Notes under the pieces: generated by a model
What the model was told of the DNA's origin: nothing
Databases searched by the model: none
Seen by the model: the letters and a program-made list of their open reading frames with translations, nothing else
Position numbers and translations under genes: made by a program
Assembly: GCA_947632435.1 (NCBI GenBank)
Contig: CANRPC010000015.1
Coordinates: forward strand, 1-36,675
DNA length: 36,675 bases
Origin: an uncultured Bacilli bacterium
Lineage (GTDB): Bacteria; Bacillota_I; Bacilli_A; RFN20; CAG-449
Direction: 5' to 3'
Part shown: piece after piece, positions 16,700 to 24,065 of the stretch
Layout: each line of letters starts with the position of its first letter
Numbering within the stretch: the first letter of the stretch is position 1

Positions 16700-19600
16700 A
16701 TGGAATGTAAGCAAAAAAAATCAAAAAATAGTTTAATAAGAAATACAATTTTAAGATCCATATATGAAGGTTGTTGGTTAGAAATAACTTATCAAAATGC
16801 AAATGACATAGTAAAAACATTTTGGATATCTATAAAAATGATTTATTTTGATAGCAAAACATTACAATGTTATTCTTTAAGTTTAGATGAAGATAAAAAT
16901 AAAATAAAAACAATATCAATTTATTTAGATAGAATTTTAAGCGCCAAATGCCTTCCTAATACATATATCATGAATTCAGAAGAGTTAGTAAAATATTTAG
17001 ATGAGCATGCCGAATGTACAAAAGAATTATTTCCATCATTTGATTATGAAAATGTTTTATCATATTTAAGTGCTTGTGTAAATGATGATGATTCACCTGT
17101 TAAAATGGAATCCGCGGCAATTGAAGGTATCGATTTAAATGTTTTAGAAGATAACGATTATATTCCTCTTAGTAATAAGCAAATAAAAGAATTAAAGAAA
17201 AACTTTATTTTTAAAAATAATGGAGAACTTGTAAATATTGAACTTGCTGTGAATTTAATTTCTTTTGTCTATACTAATGGAAAACAACTTATTTTAGCTT
17301 ATAAACCAGTAAAATGGGATATTAAAAATCAAAAATTAAAAATTATTAATTCTATTTTATTTTGCAATAAATTTAAAGATGAAGAAGGTATAGAGCATAA
17401 TCTTTTAGAAAAATACATCTATGAAGATGAAAAATATTTATTAGAAGAATATACAAAAAATTACCATATTATTAAAGAATTAATAATGAGTAGAATAAAA
17501 GATCAAAATATTAATTTTAATGATACAAGCAAGTTAATTTTAATAAAAAGGGTTAAAAATATAGACATTGAAACTCAATTTGATGGTATACGTACAATGT
17601 ATGAAGCAAATACAACTACTATTCCAATTAAAGCTTTTTTTGGAGAGGTTAATATCAATAGAAATCGAAAATATTACCCATTTTGTTTTACCAATAATAA
17701 TTTAAATCCATCACAATTAGTTTCTATTTTTTCAGGACTAAAAGACGATTTAAGTTTTATACAAGGTCCACCTGGAACTGGTAAAACACATACTGTCTTA
17801 AATTTAGTGACTACAGCTTTTTTTAATGGTTTAACTTGTTTAGTAACAACAAATAATAATCAACCAATGAAAGATCTTAAATCTAAATTTGAAAATATTG
17901 GGAATTATAAAAACGAACCAATAGAACTCCCTCTTTTAAGATTGTCAGCGAAAGATAAAATGACCGAAACAATTAAAAATATGAATCATCTATATTTAAA
18001 ATATAAAGATGCAAATGTTAACGATAGGATTTTAGAGCAAAATTCAAAATATCAAAAAGAAAATCTTAATCAAATAGTTAAAAAACTTAATGAATTTGAT
18101 GAATTTAAAACACAAAAAATTAGAAGAGAGAATTTTCAAAAATTTGTAGAGGATAATGAATATAAAAATCTTACTTTAGATATTAAATTTCAAACAAAAA
18201 ATAACATTGAAGATTTTGATTTCTCAAGCTTAAACGAATCAATTCAATTAAATGAAGTAGTCAACAAATCATTTTTATATTTTAATTCCGCAAAATATAT
18301 TCAAAAATTAGATAAACCTAAATACCAAAAATTAAAAGACATAATATCAATTGATATTAATGATGAAGATGCATTAAAAAATTCCGTTGAAAAATTTCTA
18401 GCATTTTTAAAAGAAGAAAATGGCATGGAAATGCTTTTAGATGTTTTTCCAATTGTAATATCCACAAATTTATCATCTGCTAAATTGGGATCTCCAAAAC
18501 CTTATTTTGATATATGTATTATTGATGAAGCAGGTCAATGCAATGTTGCAACATCTTTAATTTCAATTATCCGTGCTAAAAAGTTAATTCTTGTAGGGGA
18601 TATTCAACAATTACAACCAGTCATAACTTTAGAAAATTCTAATAATGAATATTATAAAAATTTATATGATGTTGATGATGTTTTTGATTATAAAAATAAT
18701 TCAATTTATTCTACCATGATTTCTAATGCTCCTAGATATAAAGAAACATTATTAAATGAACATTATAGATGTGCTTATGATATTATAAATTTTTGTAATA
18801 AAAAATATTATAAAAAAATGTTAGATATTAAAAATGAAAAAGATAAACAAAATCATTTATTTGTTATTGATGTTTCTTTTGATAATTATGATTTAGGAAA
18901 AAATGTTTCAAGCCAAGAAATATTAAAAATATTAAATCTTTTAGAAAAATTTAAAAATCAAAATAAAAGCATTGGAATTATTACACCTTATGTTGCTCAA
19001 AAAAGATACTTAATGGATAAAATTAAACAAGAGAATTTTAAAAATGTTGAAGTATCAATTGGAACAATACACACATTTCAAGGAAATGAAAAAGATATTA
19101 TTATATTTAGTACAACAATTAATAAAAATACAAAAATTGGAACATATAGATGGCTTAAGAATAATAAACAACTAATCAATGTCGCTGTATCAAGAGCAAA
19201 AGAAGAATTTTATTTATTAACTAATATTAAAAAATTAGAAGAACTCCATTATAAAACTACATATAACGATGAAAAAGAAAAAGATGATATTTATGATTTA
19301 TATAAATACATTGTTGAGAAAGGTGAATATGAAGTTATTGCAAATTCTATTTCATCTCAAGCATTAGATGAAAATAATTTTATAACCTTCTTAGACAAAG
19401 AAAAATTAATCTCCTATAAACTTGCTTTATCAACAATTTTATGCGAAGGATCTAAATTTAAAGAAAAAGTAAATGTTAATACATTAATTAAAGACTATGT
19501 AGGAACAGAATATTTTGATTTTGTTATTTATAATAAAAAAAATATAGAATGCGTATTTCAATTAATTAAAGCAACTAAAAAATATGAACACAATCAAAAA

Positions 19601-19705
19601 ATAGAAGATTTTTGTCAAAAACACAATATAAAATATATACCTATTAAACCATCAGAAACACGTTCTTACTTTGAAATTAAAGAATCACTAAAAGAATTAA
19701 TTTAA
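16700..19705 (+). CDS. UPF1/DNA2-like SF1 helicase with N-terminal WYL-like domain
   Basis: 1001 residues; AGGA precedes the ATG. The helicase core is complete: motif I GPPGTGKT (356-363), motif II DEAGQ (609-613), motif III GDIQQLQP (from 633), NEHYRC, motif V GTIHTFQGNEKD (from 788) and motif VI VAVSRAK (828-834). It belongs to the AAA_11/AAA_12 UPF1-like class, which unwinds RNA or DNA 5' to 3'. Residues about 14-86 look like a WYL domain: 'WLEITYQNANDIVKTFWI', then IYFDSKTLQCYSL and IYLDRILSAKCL. A second strand-rich segment lies at about 180-225. The C-terminal ~110 residues contain 'VIYNKKNIECVFQLIKA', resembling the core of a degraded or divergent endonuclease-like fold. Third gene of the rtcB cluster. 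The WYL call is by pattern only. Confidence 0.85.
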   Translation: MECKQKKSKNSLIRNTILRSIYEGCWLEITYQNANDIVKTFWISIKMIYFDSKTLQCYSLSLDEDKNKIKTISIYLDRILSAKCLPNTYIMNSEELVKYLDEHAECTKELFPSFDYENVLSYLSACVNDDDSPVKMESAAIEGIDLNVLEDNDYIPLSNKQIKELKKNFIFKNNGELVNIELAVNLISFVYTNGKQLILAYKPVKWDIKNQKLKIINSILFCNKFKDEEGIEHNLLEKYIYEDEKYLLEEYTKNYHIIKELIMSRIKDQNINFNDTSKLILIKRVKNIDIETQFDGIRTMYEANTTTIPIKAFFGEVNINRNRKYYPFCFTNNNLNPSQLVSIFSGLKDDLSFIQGPPGTGKTHTVLNLVTTAFFNGLTCLVTTNNNQPMKDLKSKFENIGNYKNEPIELPLLRLSAKDKMTETIKNMNHLYLKYKDANVNDRILEQNSKYQKENLNQIVKKLNEFDEFKTQKIRRENFQKFVEDNEYKNLTLDIKFQTKNNIEDFDFSSLNESIQLNEVVNKSFLYFNSAKYIQKLDKPKYQKLKDIISIDINDEDALKNSVEKFLAFLKEENGMEMLLDVFPIVISTNLSSAKLGSPKPYFDICIIDEAGQCNVATSLISIIRAKKLILVGDIQQLQPVITLENSNNEYYKNLYDVDDVFDYKNNSIYSTMISNAPRYKETLLNEHYRCAYDIINFCNKKYYKKMLDIKNEKDKQNHLFVIDVSFDNYDLGKNVSSQEILKILNLLEKFKNQNKSIGIITPYVAQKRYLMDKIKQENFKNVEVSIGTIHTFQGNEKDIIIFSTTINKNTKIGTYRWLKNNKQLINVAVSRAKEEFYLLTNIKKLEELHYKTTYNDEKEKDDIYDLYKYIVEKGEYEVIANSISSQALDENNFITFLDKEKLISYKLALSTILCEGSKFKEKVNVNTLIKDYVGTEYFDFVIYNKKNIECVFQLIKATKKYEHNQKIEDFCQKHNIKYIPIKPSETRSYFEIKESLKELI

Positions 19706-19723
19706 ATTTTTTAATGCTTATTT

Positions 19724-19766
19724 AACTGTCACAAATTTGAAATTATTTTTAATTTGTGACAGTTAT
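19724..19766. repeat. Palindromic 40-bp repeat, copy 1 (also a terminator)
   Basis: Perfect 14-bp inverted repeat (arm AACTGTCACAAATT at 19724-19737, complement at 19751-19764) around a 13-nt AT loop. The 40-bp stretch 19727-19766 matches 21028-21067 at 39 of 40 positions in the same orientation. This copy overlaps the stop codon of the AAA_14 gene and lies 19 bp after the helicase gene, so it may terminate transcription of both convergent genes. Confidence 0.85.
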
Positions 19767-20986
19767 GATAAATTAATATCTACTTTATTTAAAAGCCATT
19801 TTTCTATATTTATATGAGTTATTCCATCTTTTGACATATCGTATTCGTCTAAACTAAATACATACTTTGGTGAAGGATCACGCACTGAATCAAATGCTTT
19901 AAATTCTCTTTCAATAATATCATCATCCATTAACAAATATGCGACTTGAATAAAACATTTTTTACCATCTTTTATAGCAACAAAATCAATTTCACCTTTA
20001 TAAGTTTTGCCTATTTTAACATCATATCCACGATATATTAATTCGTTATATATTATATTTTCTAAAGCATGACCTATAAATATTTTATTAGAATCATTAC
20101 AAGCAAGTAAAAAACCATTATCAACAACAAATTGTTTTTCTATTTGTTTTAAAGTTCTTTTTGTAGCAATATCAAATCTTTTCACTCTAGATATTAAACA
20201 AGCTTGTTCTAATTTTTCTAAATATCTATAAACTATTTTTCTATATATATTATCTTGATTATTTAAATTATAATAATCCACTATATTTTGAACGGAAAAT
20301 TCCTTGGAAATATTATTGATAATGTATTTAGCTATTAAAATAAATGTTTCTTTATCAATTTTAGATTTTTTATCACAAATATCTTTATCAATAATTCCAT
20401 AATATATTGACTTCAAATATTCCTTTATATCTTCTTCTAAGACATAATCCATTCGTTGAGGCATTCCTCCAAATCTTATATAATTTTGAAGTGGATTATT
20501 AGGAAGTTCTAATTTATTTACCTCATAAAATTTAATAAATTCACTATAAGTAAATGGCATTATTTTAAATTCTTTACATCTACCAACAAGTAAACTTGCA
20601 AGTCTACCTGATAAAAGTTTTGAATTGCTACCAGTCACAAAAATAGAGACATTTTGAGTCGCTTTTAAAGATGCTAATACTTTTTCAAATTGATTAACAT
20701 GTTGAATTTCATCTAAAAAAATATAGTATTTTTTATCATCTTTAATTTGCTTTAAAATATAATTATTTAGTTTATTGTAATTATTAATTTTTGAAAACTT
20801 AACATCTTCAAAATTAATAAAAATAATATGATCTTTATTTATCTTTCCTTCAATTTCTAATTCTTCTTTGATTTGATTTAATAAAATACTTTTACCGCAT
20901 CTTCTTATACCAGTTAAAACTTTAATTAAGTTTGATTCATAAAATCTACTTATGTGTTTTAAATATTGATCTCGTTTAATTAACAT
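19763..20986 (-). CDS. AAA_14/DUF4143 ATPase, repeat-flanked
   Basis: 407 residues. N-terminal AAA_14 ATPase with Walker A GIRRCGKS (26-33), Walker B YIFLDEIQHV, a sensor TGSNSKLLSG, and the 'GGMPQRMDYV' segment typical of this class. A winged helix follows and a C-terminal DUF4143 nuclease-like fold with GEIDFVAI and CFIQVAY, where the expected E-x-K is Gln-Val-Ala, so the nuclease-like site is probably inactive. The family has no settled function; it is abundant in accessory DNA of anaerobes. The gene is bracketed by two copies of a 40-bp palindromic repeat. The minus-strand upstream copy overlaps the promoter region. GGTGA precedes the ATG. Confidence 0.85.
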   Translation of the reverse strand: MLIKRDQYLKHISRFYESNLIKVLTGIRRCGKSILLNQIKEELEIEGKINKDHIIFINFEDVKFSKINNYNKLNNYILKQIKDDKKYYIFLDEIQHVNQFEKVLASLKATQNVSIFVTGSNSKLLSGRLASLLVGRCKEFKIMPFTYSEFIKFYEVNKLELPNNPLQNYIRFGGMPQRMDYVLEEDIKEYLKSIYYGIIDKDICDKKSKIDKETFILIAKYIINNISKEFSVQNIVDYYNLNNQDNIYRKIVYRYLEKLEQACLISRVKRFDIATKRTLKQIEKQFVVDNGFLLACNDSNKIFIGHALENIIYNELIYRGYDVKIGKTYKGEIDFVAIKDGKKCFIQVAYLLMDDDIIEREFKAFDSVRDPSPKYVFSLDEYDMSKDGITHINIEKWLLNKVDINLS

Positions 20987-21027
20987 AGCTGTTCACCACA
21001 TACATAATAACATATATATTTAAAATG

Positions 21028-21067
21028 TGTCACAAATTTAAAATTATTTTTAATTTGTGACAGTTAT
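21028..21067. repeat. Palindromic 40-bp repeat, copy 2
   Basis: Inverted repeat with 11-bp perfect arms (TGTCACAAATT at 21028-21038, complement at 21052-21062). It differs from copy 1 by a single base. It lies about 40 bp upstream of the AAA_14 start codon on its minus strand and just downstream of the broken HTH gene, so it could act as operator for the one and terminator for the other. Confidence 0.85.
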
Positions 21068-21092
21068 TATAAAAATATTTTAAACTAACATA

Positions 21093-21279
21093 TTATCTAT
21101 AATAATCAATTTCTATATTTTTTTCTTTACACATTTTTTCAATGCGAACTCTTACTATTTTAACTCTATTATTTTCCCTTCTATCAAAAAAGAGAAAAAT
21201 AACATCAAGTTTAGATGCTAATTCTATTTGATATATCAAGTTTTAATCTTAATTCTATTAATGCTTTTGAATATTTCAT
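21093..21279 (-). pseudogene. Frameshifted XRE-type helix-turn-helix gene
   Basis: ATG at 21279 with an AAGGA ribosome-binding site opens a frame reading MKYSKALIELRLKLDIS, then runs into a stop. The next frame continues the same family pattern (QIELASKLDV...FDRRENNR...RIEKMCKEKNIEIDYY) to a TAA at 21093. Together they match a ~60-residue XRE/Cro regulator ('LR..L.lSQ.ELA..L.VS...V.RWEN'). The shift lies at 'GATATATCAAATAG', consistent with loss of two bases inside a Ser codon. The tryptophan of the RWE motif is also Arg. It sits upstream of the palindrome-flanked ATPase and may be its former regulator. Confidence 0.7.
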
Positions 21280-21436
21280 ACTATCATCCTTATTTGACTA
21301 TTTTAAATAAAACTAAATATAACAATTTTTTTGTTACAATTAACTTATTAATGTTTAAAATTTTTACATTCACTTTATAAGAATTTAAACTTCAAAAATA
21401 TGATTGAAAGAACTTTTATAGATATAATATTGATAC

Positions 21437-21511
21437 TTATTTAATAATTTCATATCCTACTTTACTTGATAAAATTCCTGCATCTCTATAATCTTTATTT
21501 ATAATGGCATA
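21437..21511 (-). other. Possible coding remnant in a gene-poor stretch
   Basis: The region 21280-21517 holds no intact gene. Within it a 24-codon minus-strand frame without a start reads YAIINKDYRDAGILSSKVG, then YEIIK and a stop. The composition looks protein-like but no family was recognised, so it may be chance. The rest of the stretch is AT-rich sequence with nothing recognisable. Confidence 0.2.
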
Positions 21512-21517
21512 TTATAA

Positions 21518-22861
21518 TTAGTACTCTTGTATTAAAAAAGTAAGATAGTGAGGAATGTATAGAACATTACCGATTAAAGCAATATTACCTTCTCTAATCT
21601 TAATTGCCCTATCAACGTGATAATGGTCATAATTTTCAAGAATAGTAGTAAGTGCTTTAGCTTTACTGTTATTTGCTTTTACTTCAATCAAAGTACATTT
21701 ACCTTTAAAACGTGTAACAAAATCAATTTCAAGGCCACTATCTTTATGATAATAATAAAGTTTTCTATTCATTTTAGAAAAGGCATCGGCAATGATATTT
21801 TCATATATTGCACCTTTATAAATCGATAGATTACCATTTAAGATATCTGCATATGTTCCTTCTTCAAGCATTGCAACAAATAAACCACTATCTTGCATAT
21901 AAACTTTAAAAACATCATCTTTTTTATTACCTTCTAAAGGTAATTCAGTAATTGATAAAGCATAGCAACGACTGATAATGCCTGCATCTTCAAGCCATTC
22001 TAAAGCTCGTTTAAAATCATCATTTTTTCCATTCCCTTTTATTTTTGAAAATTGAAATTTTTTATTTTCTTTTGCTAATTGACTTGGGATAGAATTAAAC
22101 ACAGCAAGAATAGTTGCAAGTTCCTTCTTATCTACATACAAAGAGTTATCCTGTTTTAAATGTCTACCAAAATCATCTTGATAAGATTCTAAAATATTAC
22201 GTTGCAATTTTAAAACTTTATTTAAGTCACCATTTTCAATAAATGCCGCGACTACTTCTGGCATACCACCAACACAAATATATTTACGAAATAAATCTGA
22301 GATTCTTAAATGTATCGCTGGTAAAATTTCTTTGCATTCTATAAAACAATTTTTTAATTCATCAATTGTTTTTGATGAAATGCCATTAGCCCACATGAAT
22401 TCTTCAAAATCCAAAGGTTTCATATAAATTACATCTTCATATCCAACAGGAATTGCATTATCACTTCTTTGACTATAACCTTTTATGCCAAGTAAGGAAC
22501 CAGTGCAAATAATATCATATCTACCATCTTCATAAAAATATTTTAAGGAGGATCTTGCATTAGGGCAATCTTGTACTTCATCAAAAATAAGAAGCGTTTT
22601 GTACGGAATCGCATTAACATTTAAAATATTGGCAGTTATTTGACTAATTAAATCATTAATAATAAAAGAATGATCAAAAATAGCTCGTAATTCATGATTT
22701 TTACGAAAATCAAGGTAAATTACATTTTCATAGTTCTCTTTAGCAAATTGTTTAACAATATAAGTTTTACCAACTTGCCTTAAACCTTTAATTACTAAAG
22801 GTTTTTTATTTTTACTCTGTTTCCATTTTAAAAGTTCACTATATATTTTCCTTTTTAACAT
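21518..22861 (-). CDS. AAA_14/DUF4143 ATPase with intact nuclease-like motif
   Basis: 447 residues. Walker A GLRQVGKT (about 25-32), Walker B LLIFDEVQDC, sensor TGSLLG, and the 'PLDFEEFMWANG' and 'VGGMPEVV' motifs of the DUF4143 class. The C-terminal PD-(D/E)xK-like fold is complete here: GLEIDFVTR followed by LIEVKANN (Asp ... E-x-K), unlike the neighbouring paralogue. AAAGGAG precedes the ATG, with a TATAAT (minus strand) about 30 bp upstream. Two operator-like palindromes lie further upstream. Similarity to the other ATPase is limited to fold-level motifs, so this is not a recent duplication. Confidence 0.88.
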   Translation of the reverse strand: MLKRKIYSELLKWKQSKNKKPLVIKGLRQVGKTYIVKQFAKENYENVIYLDFRKNHELRAIFDHSFIINDLISQITANILNVNAIPYKTLLIFDEVQDCPNARSSLKYFYEDGRYDIICTGSLLGIKGYSQRSDNAIPVGYEDVIYMKPLDFEEFMWANGISSKTIDELKNCFIECKEILPAIHLRISDLFRKYICVGGMPEVVAAFIENGDLNKVLKLQRNILESYQDDFGRHLKQDNSLYVDKKELATILAVFNSIPSQLAKENKKFQFSKIKGNGKNDDFKRALEWLEDAGIISRCYALSITELPLEGNKKDDVFKVYMQDSGLFVAMLEEGTYADILNGNLSIYKGAIYENIIADAFSKMNRKLYYYHKDSGLEIDFVTRFKGKCTLIEVKANNSKAKALTTILENYDHYHVDRAIKIREGNIALIGNVLYIPHYLTFLIQEY

Positions 22862-22922
22862 AGTAACTCTCCTTTATGTTCATTATAACAAAAAATGATA
22901 AAAAACAATGGAATATATTTTC

Positions 22923-22980
22923 AATTTAGTAAATTTTTATACCGAATATTACCTTAATTTAGTAAATTTTTTAAACGAAT
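22923..22980. promoter_or_regulatory. Pair of operator-like palindromic repeats
   Basis: Two 25-bp direct repeats start at 22923 and 22956, 33 bp apart (about three helical turns). The core AATTTAGTAAATT (22923-22935 and 22956-22968) is a perfect palindrome around a central base; the conserved tail ends in CGAAT. They lie 60-120 bp upstream of the second AAA_14 gene, upstream of its TATAAT, the place expected for cooperative regulator binding. No other copies were noticed in the window. Confidence 0.65.
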
Positions 22981-23087
22981 AATATATCAAATTAGAAAAA
23001 AAATAAAACTAAACATTTAAAATAAATATACACAATAATAAAATTTATTTAATTTTTACATTCATTGCTATAAAATAATTATTTTTT

Positions 23088-23204
23088 TATACTGCTACAC
23101 CTTGCGTTAATAAAGTTCTCGGTTGCCGTGTAGAAGATCTGTTAGAGTACGATAATAGCAAGATTGAAGATAAGCATCTTTTAATTTCTTGCACTTTTTT
23201 TTAA
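23088..23204 (+). pseudogene. C-terminal remnant of a Cro/CI-type HTH regulator
   Basis: A plus-strand frame with no start codon encodes TPCVNKVLGCRVEDLLEY, then a charged tail and a TAA at 23202-23204. 'L.C.VEDLLEY' is the hallmark C-terminal helix of small XRE/Cro regulators, usually preceded by 'TL.kiC..L'. The recognition helices are absent upstream, where the sequence is plain AT-rich DNA. Base composition here is richer in G+C than the flanks. It lies 4 bp from the 3' end of the tRNA gene, on the opposite strand. The remainder of the 22862-23207 gap holds only the operator repeats. Confidence 0.5.
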
Positions 23205-23207
23205 TTT

Positions 23208-23283
23208 TGGTGGAACTGACGAGGATCGAACTCGCTACCTATTCGTTGCGAACGAATCGCTCTCCCAAATGAGCTACAGTCCC
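23208..23283 (-). tRNA. tRNA-Ala (anticodon CGC)
   Basis: Minus-strand cloverleaf with 7-bp acceptor stem, D stem GCTC/GAGC, anticodon stem ATTCG/CGAAT (plus 23241-23245 and 23253-23257), loop TTCGCAA with anticodon CGC (complement of 23248-23250), T stem GCGAG/CTCGT with loop TTCGATC. The acceptor stem has the G3:U70 wobble pair that defines alanine identity, and discriminator A73. CCA is encoded (complement of 23208-23210). CGC reads only GCG, and UGC-anticodon tRNA-Ala normally suffices, so this is a dedicated isoacceptor. The gene marks the boundary of the accessory island. Confidence 0.93.
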
Positions 23284-23295
23284 AATTGCATATTT

Positions 23296-23324
23296 ATTTT
23301 ATAAAATTATTTTCAAATATACAA
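23296..23324 (-). promoter_or_regulatory. Candidate promoter of the tRNA-Ala gene
   Basis: On the minus strand TTGTAT (complement of 23319-23324), a 17-bp spacer, then TAAAAT (complement of 23296-23301), 12 bp before the mature 5' end. It lies just downstream of the thioesterase gene's stop codon. Confidence 0.4.
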
Positions 23325-23327
23325 CGA

Positions 23328-24065
23328 TTAAATATTTTTTTCACATTCAATTTTGCAAAGAAAAATATTATCTTCATTTTTTATTCCTTTTGCAAAAAAG
23401 ACATTTTCTTCTTGCTTAATATAAATTTTTAAGGTGTCATCTTTTTTTAATTCATGTAAATAATTTATTTCTAAATTACGAATTAAATAATTTTTATCTA
23501 ATTTTAAAATATTAGTAATATATTGCACATATTTTATATTATTTATATGTCCATTATGATCTAAATCAGAAAAAGAACATTTAACTTCATAAGGGACTAA
23601 TGAAGAAATATCAAAATCATCAATTTTTTTAAAATCAGTTTCAAAATTTTTTTCTTGACATATTTCTTTTATTGGATATTCAAAATTTCTAGGTAATATA
23701 AGTCTTCTAGTTTTGTAATCAACGATTGCCCATTTTGATTGAACTTTACATATTACATCATCATTTTCATCAGTAATTAAAGTATCTCTATCAAAATCCA
23801 CTCTACCTTTTTCTCTTGGCCATGTTTTTACTTTTAATGTTGAATATAAAGGAGGATATTTCATCATTTCAAAACGTGTTCTTAATAATATCCAAATATG
23901 ATTTTCTTTCATAAAGTCATCAAAACCAATATTCAGAATATCTGCATGTTTACCAGCAACATCCTGAGCTAAATCCAAAATTGCTACAGGTGTTAAATGA
24001 TCATAACAGTCATAATCAGAAATTCTTAAGCGAAATTTTTCTTCATAAATAGCGTTATTATCCAT
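23328..24065 (-). CDS. Acyl-ACP thioesterase
   Basis: 245 residues forming two tandem hotdog domains, the usual length for bacterial acyl-ACP thioesterases (FatA/FatB superfamily), which hydrolyse acyl-ACP to free fatty acids. N-terminal half: 'RISDYDCYDHLTPVAILDLAQDVAGKHA', split here as RISDYDCYDHL and LDLAQDVAGKHA, followed by WILLRTRFEM and 'TWPREKGRVDFDRD'. C-terminal half: SDLDHNGHINNIKYVQYI, the conserved D-x-N-x-H-x-N-N catalytic loop. It overlaps the upstream membrane-protein gene by 8 nt, so the two are probably co-translated. Product chain length cannot be told from the sequence. Confidence 0.88.
   Translation of the reverse strand: MDNNAIYEEKFRLRISDYDCYDHLTPVAILDLAQDVAGKHADILNIGFDDFMKENHIWILLRTRFEMMKYPPLYSTLKVKTWPREKGRVDFDRDTLITDENDDVICKVQSKWAIVDYKTRRLILPRNFEYPIKEICQEKNFETDFKKIDDFDISSLVPYEVKCSFSDLDHNGHINNIKYVQYITNILKLDKNYLIRNLEINYLHELKKDDTLKIYIKQEENVFFAKGIKNEDNIFLCKIECEKNI

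Noticed and set aside
12830-19705. Remnant of a CRISPR-Cas13d locus, prompted by the RHH-WYL protein
   Set aside because: No repeat array and no HEPN-motif effector protein are present in the window.
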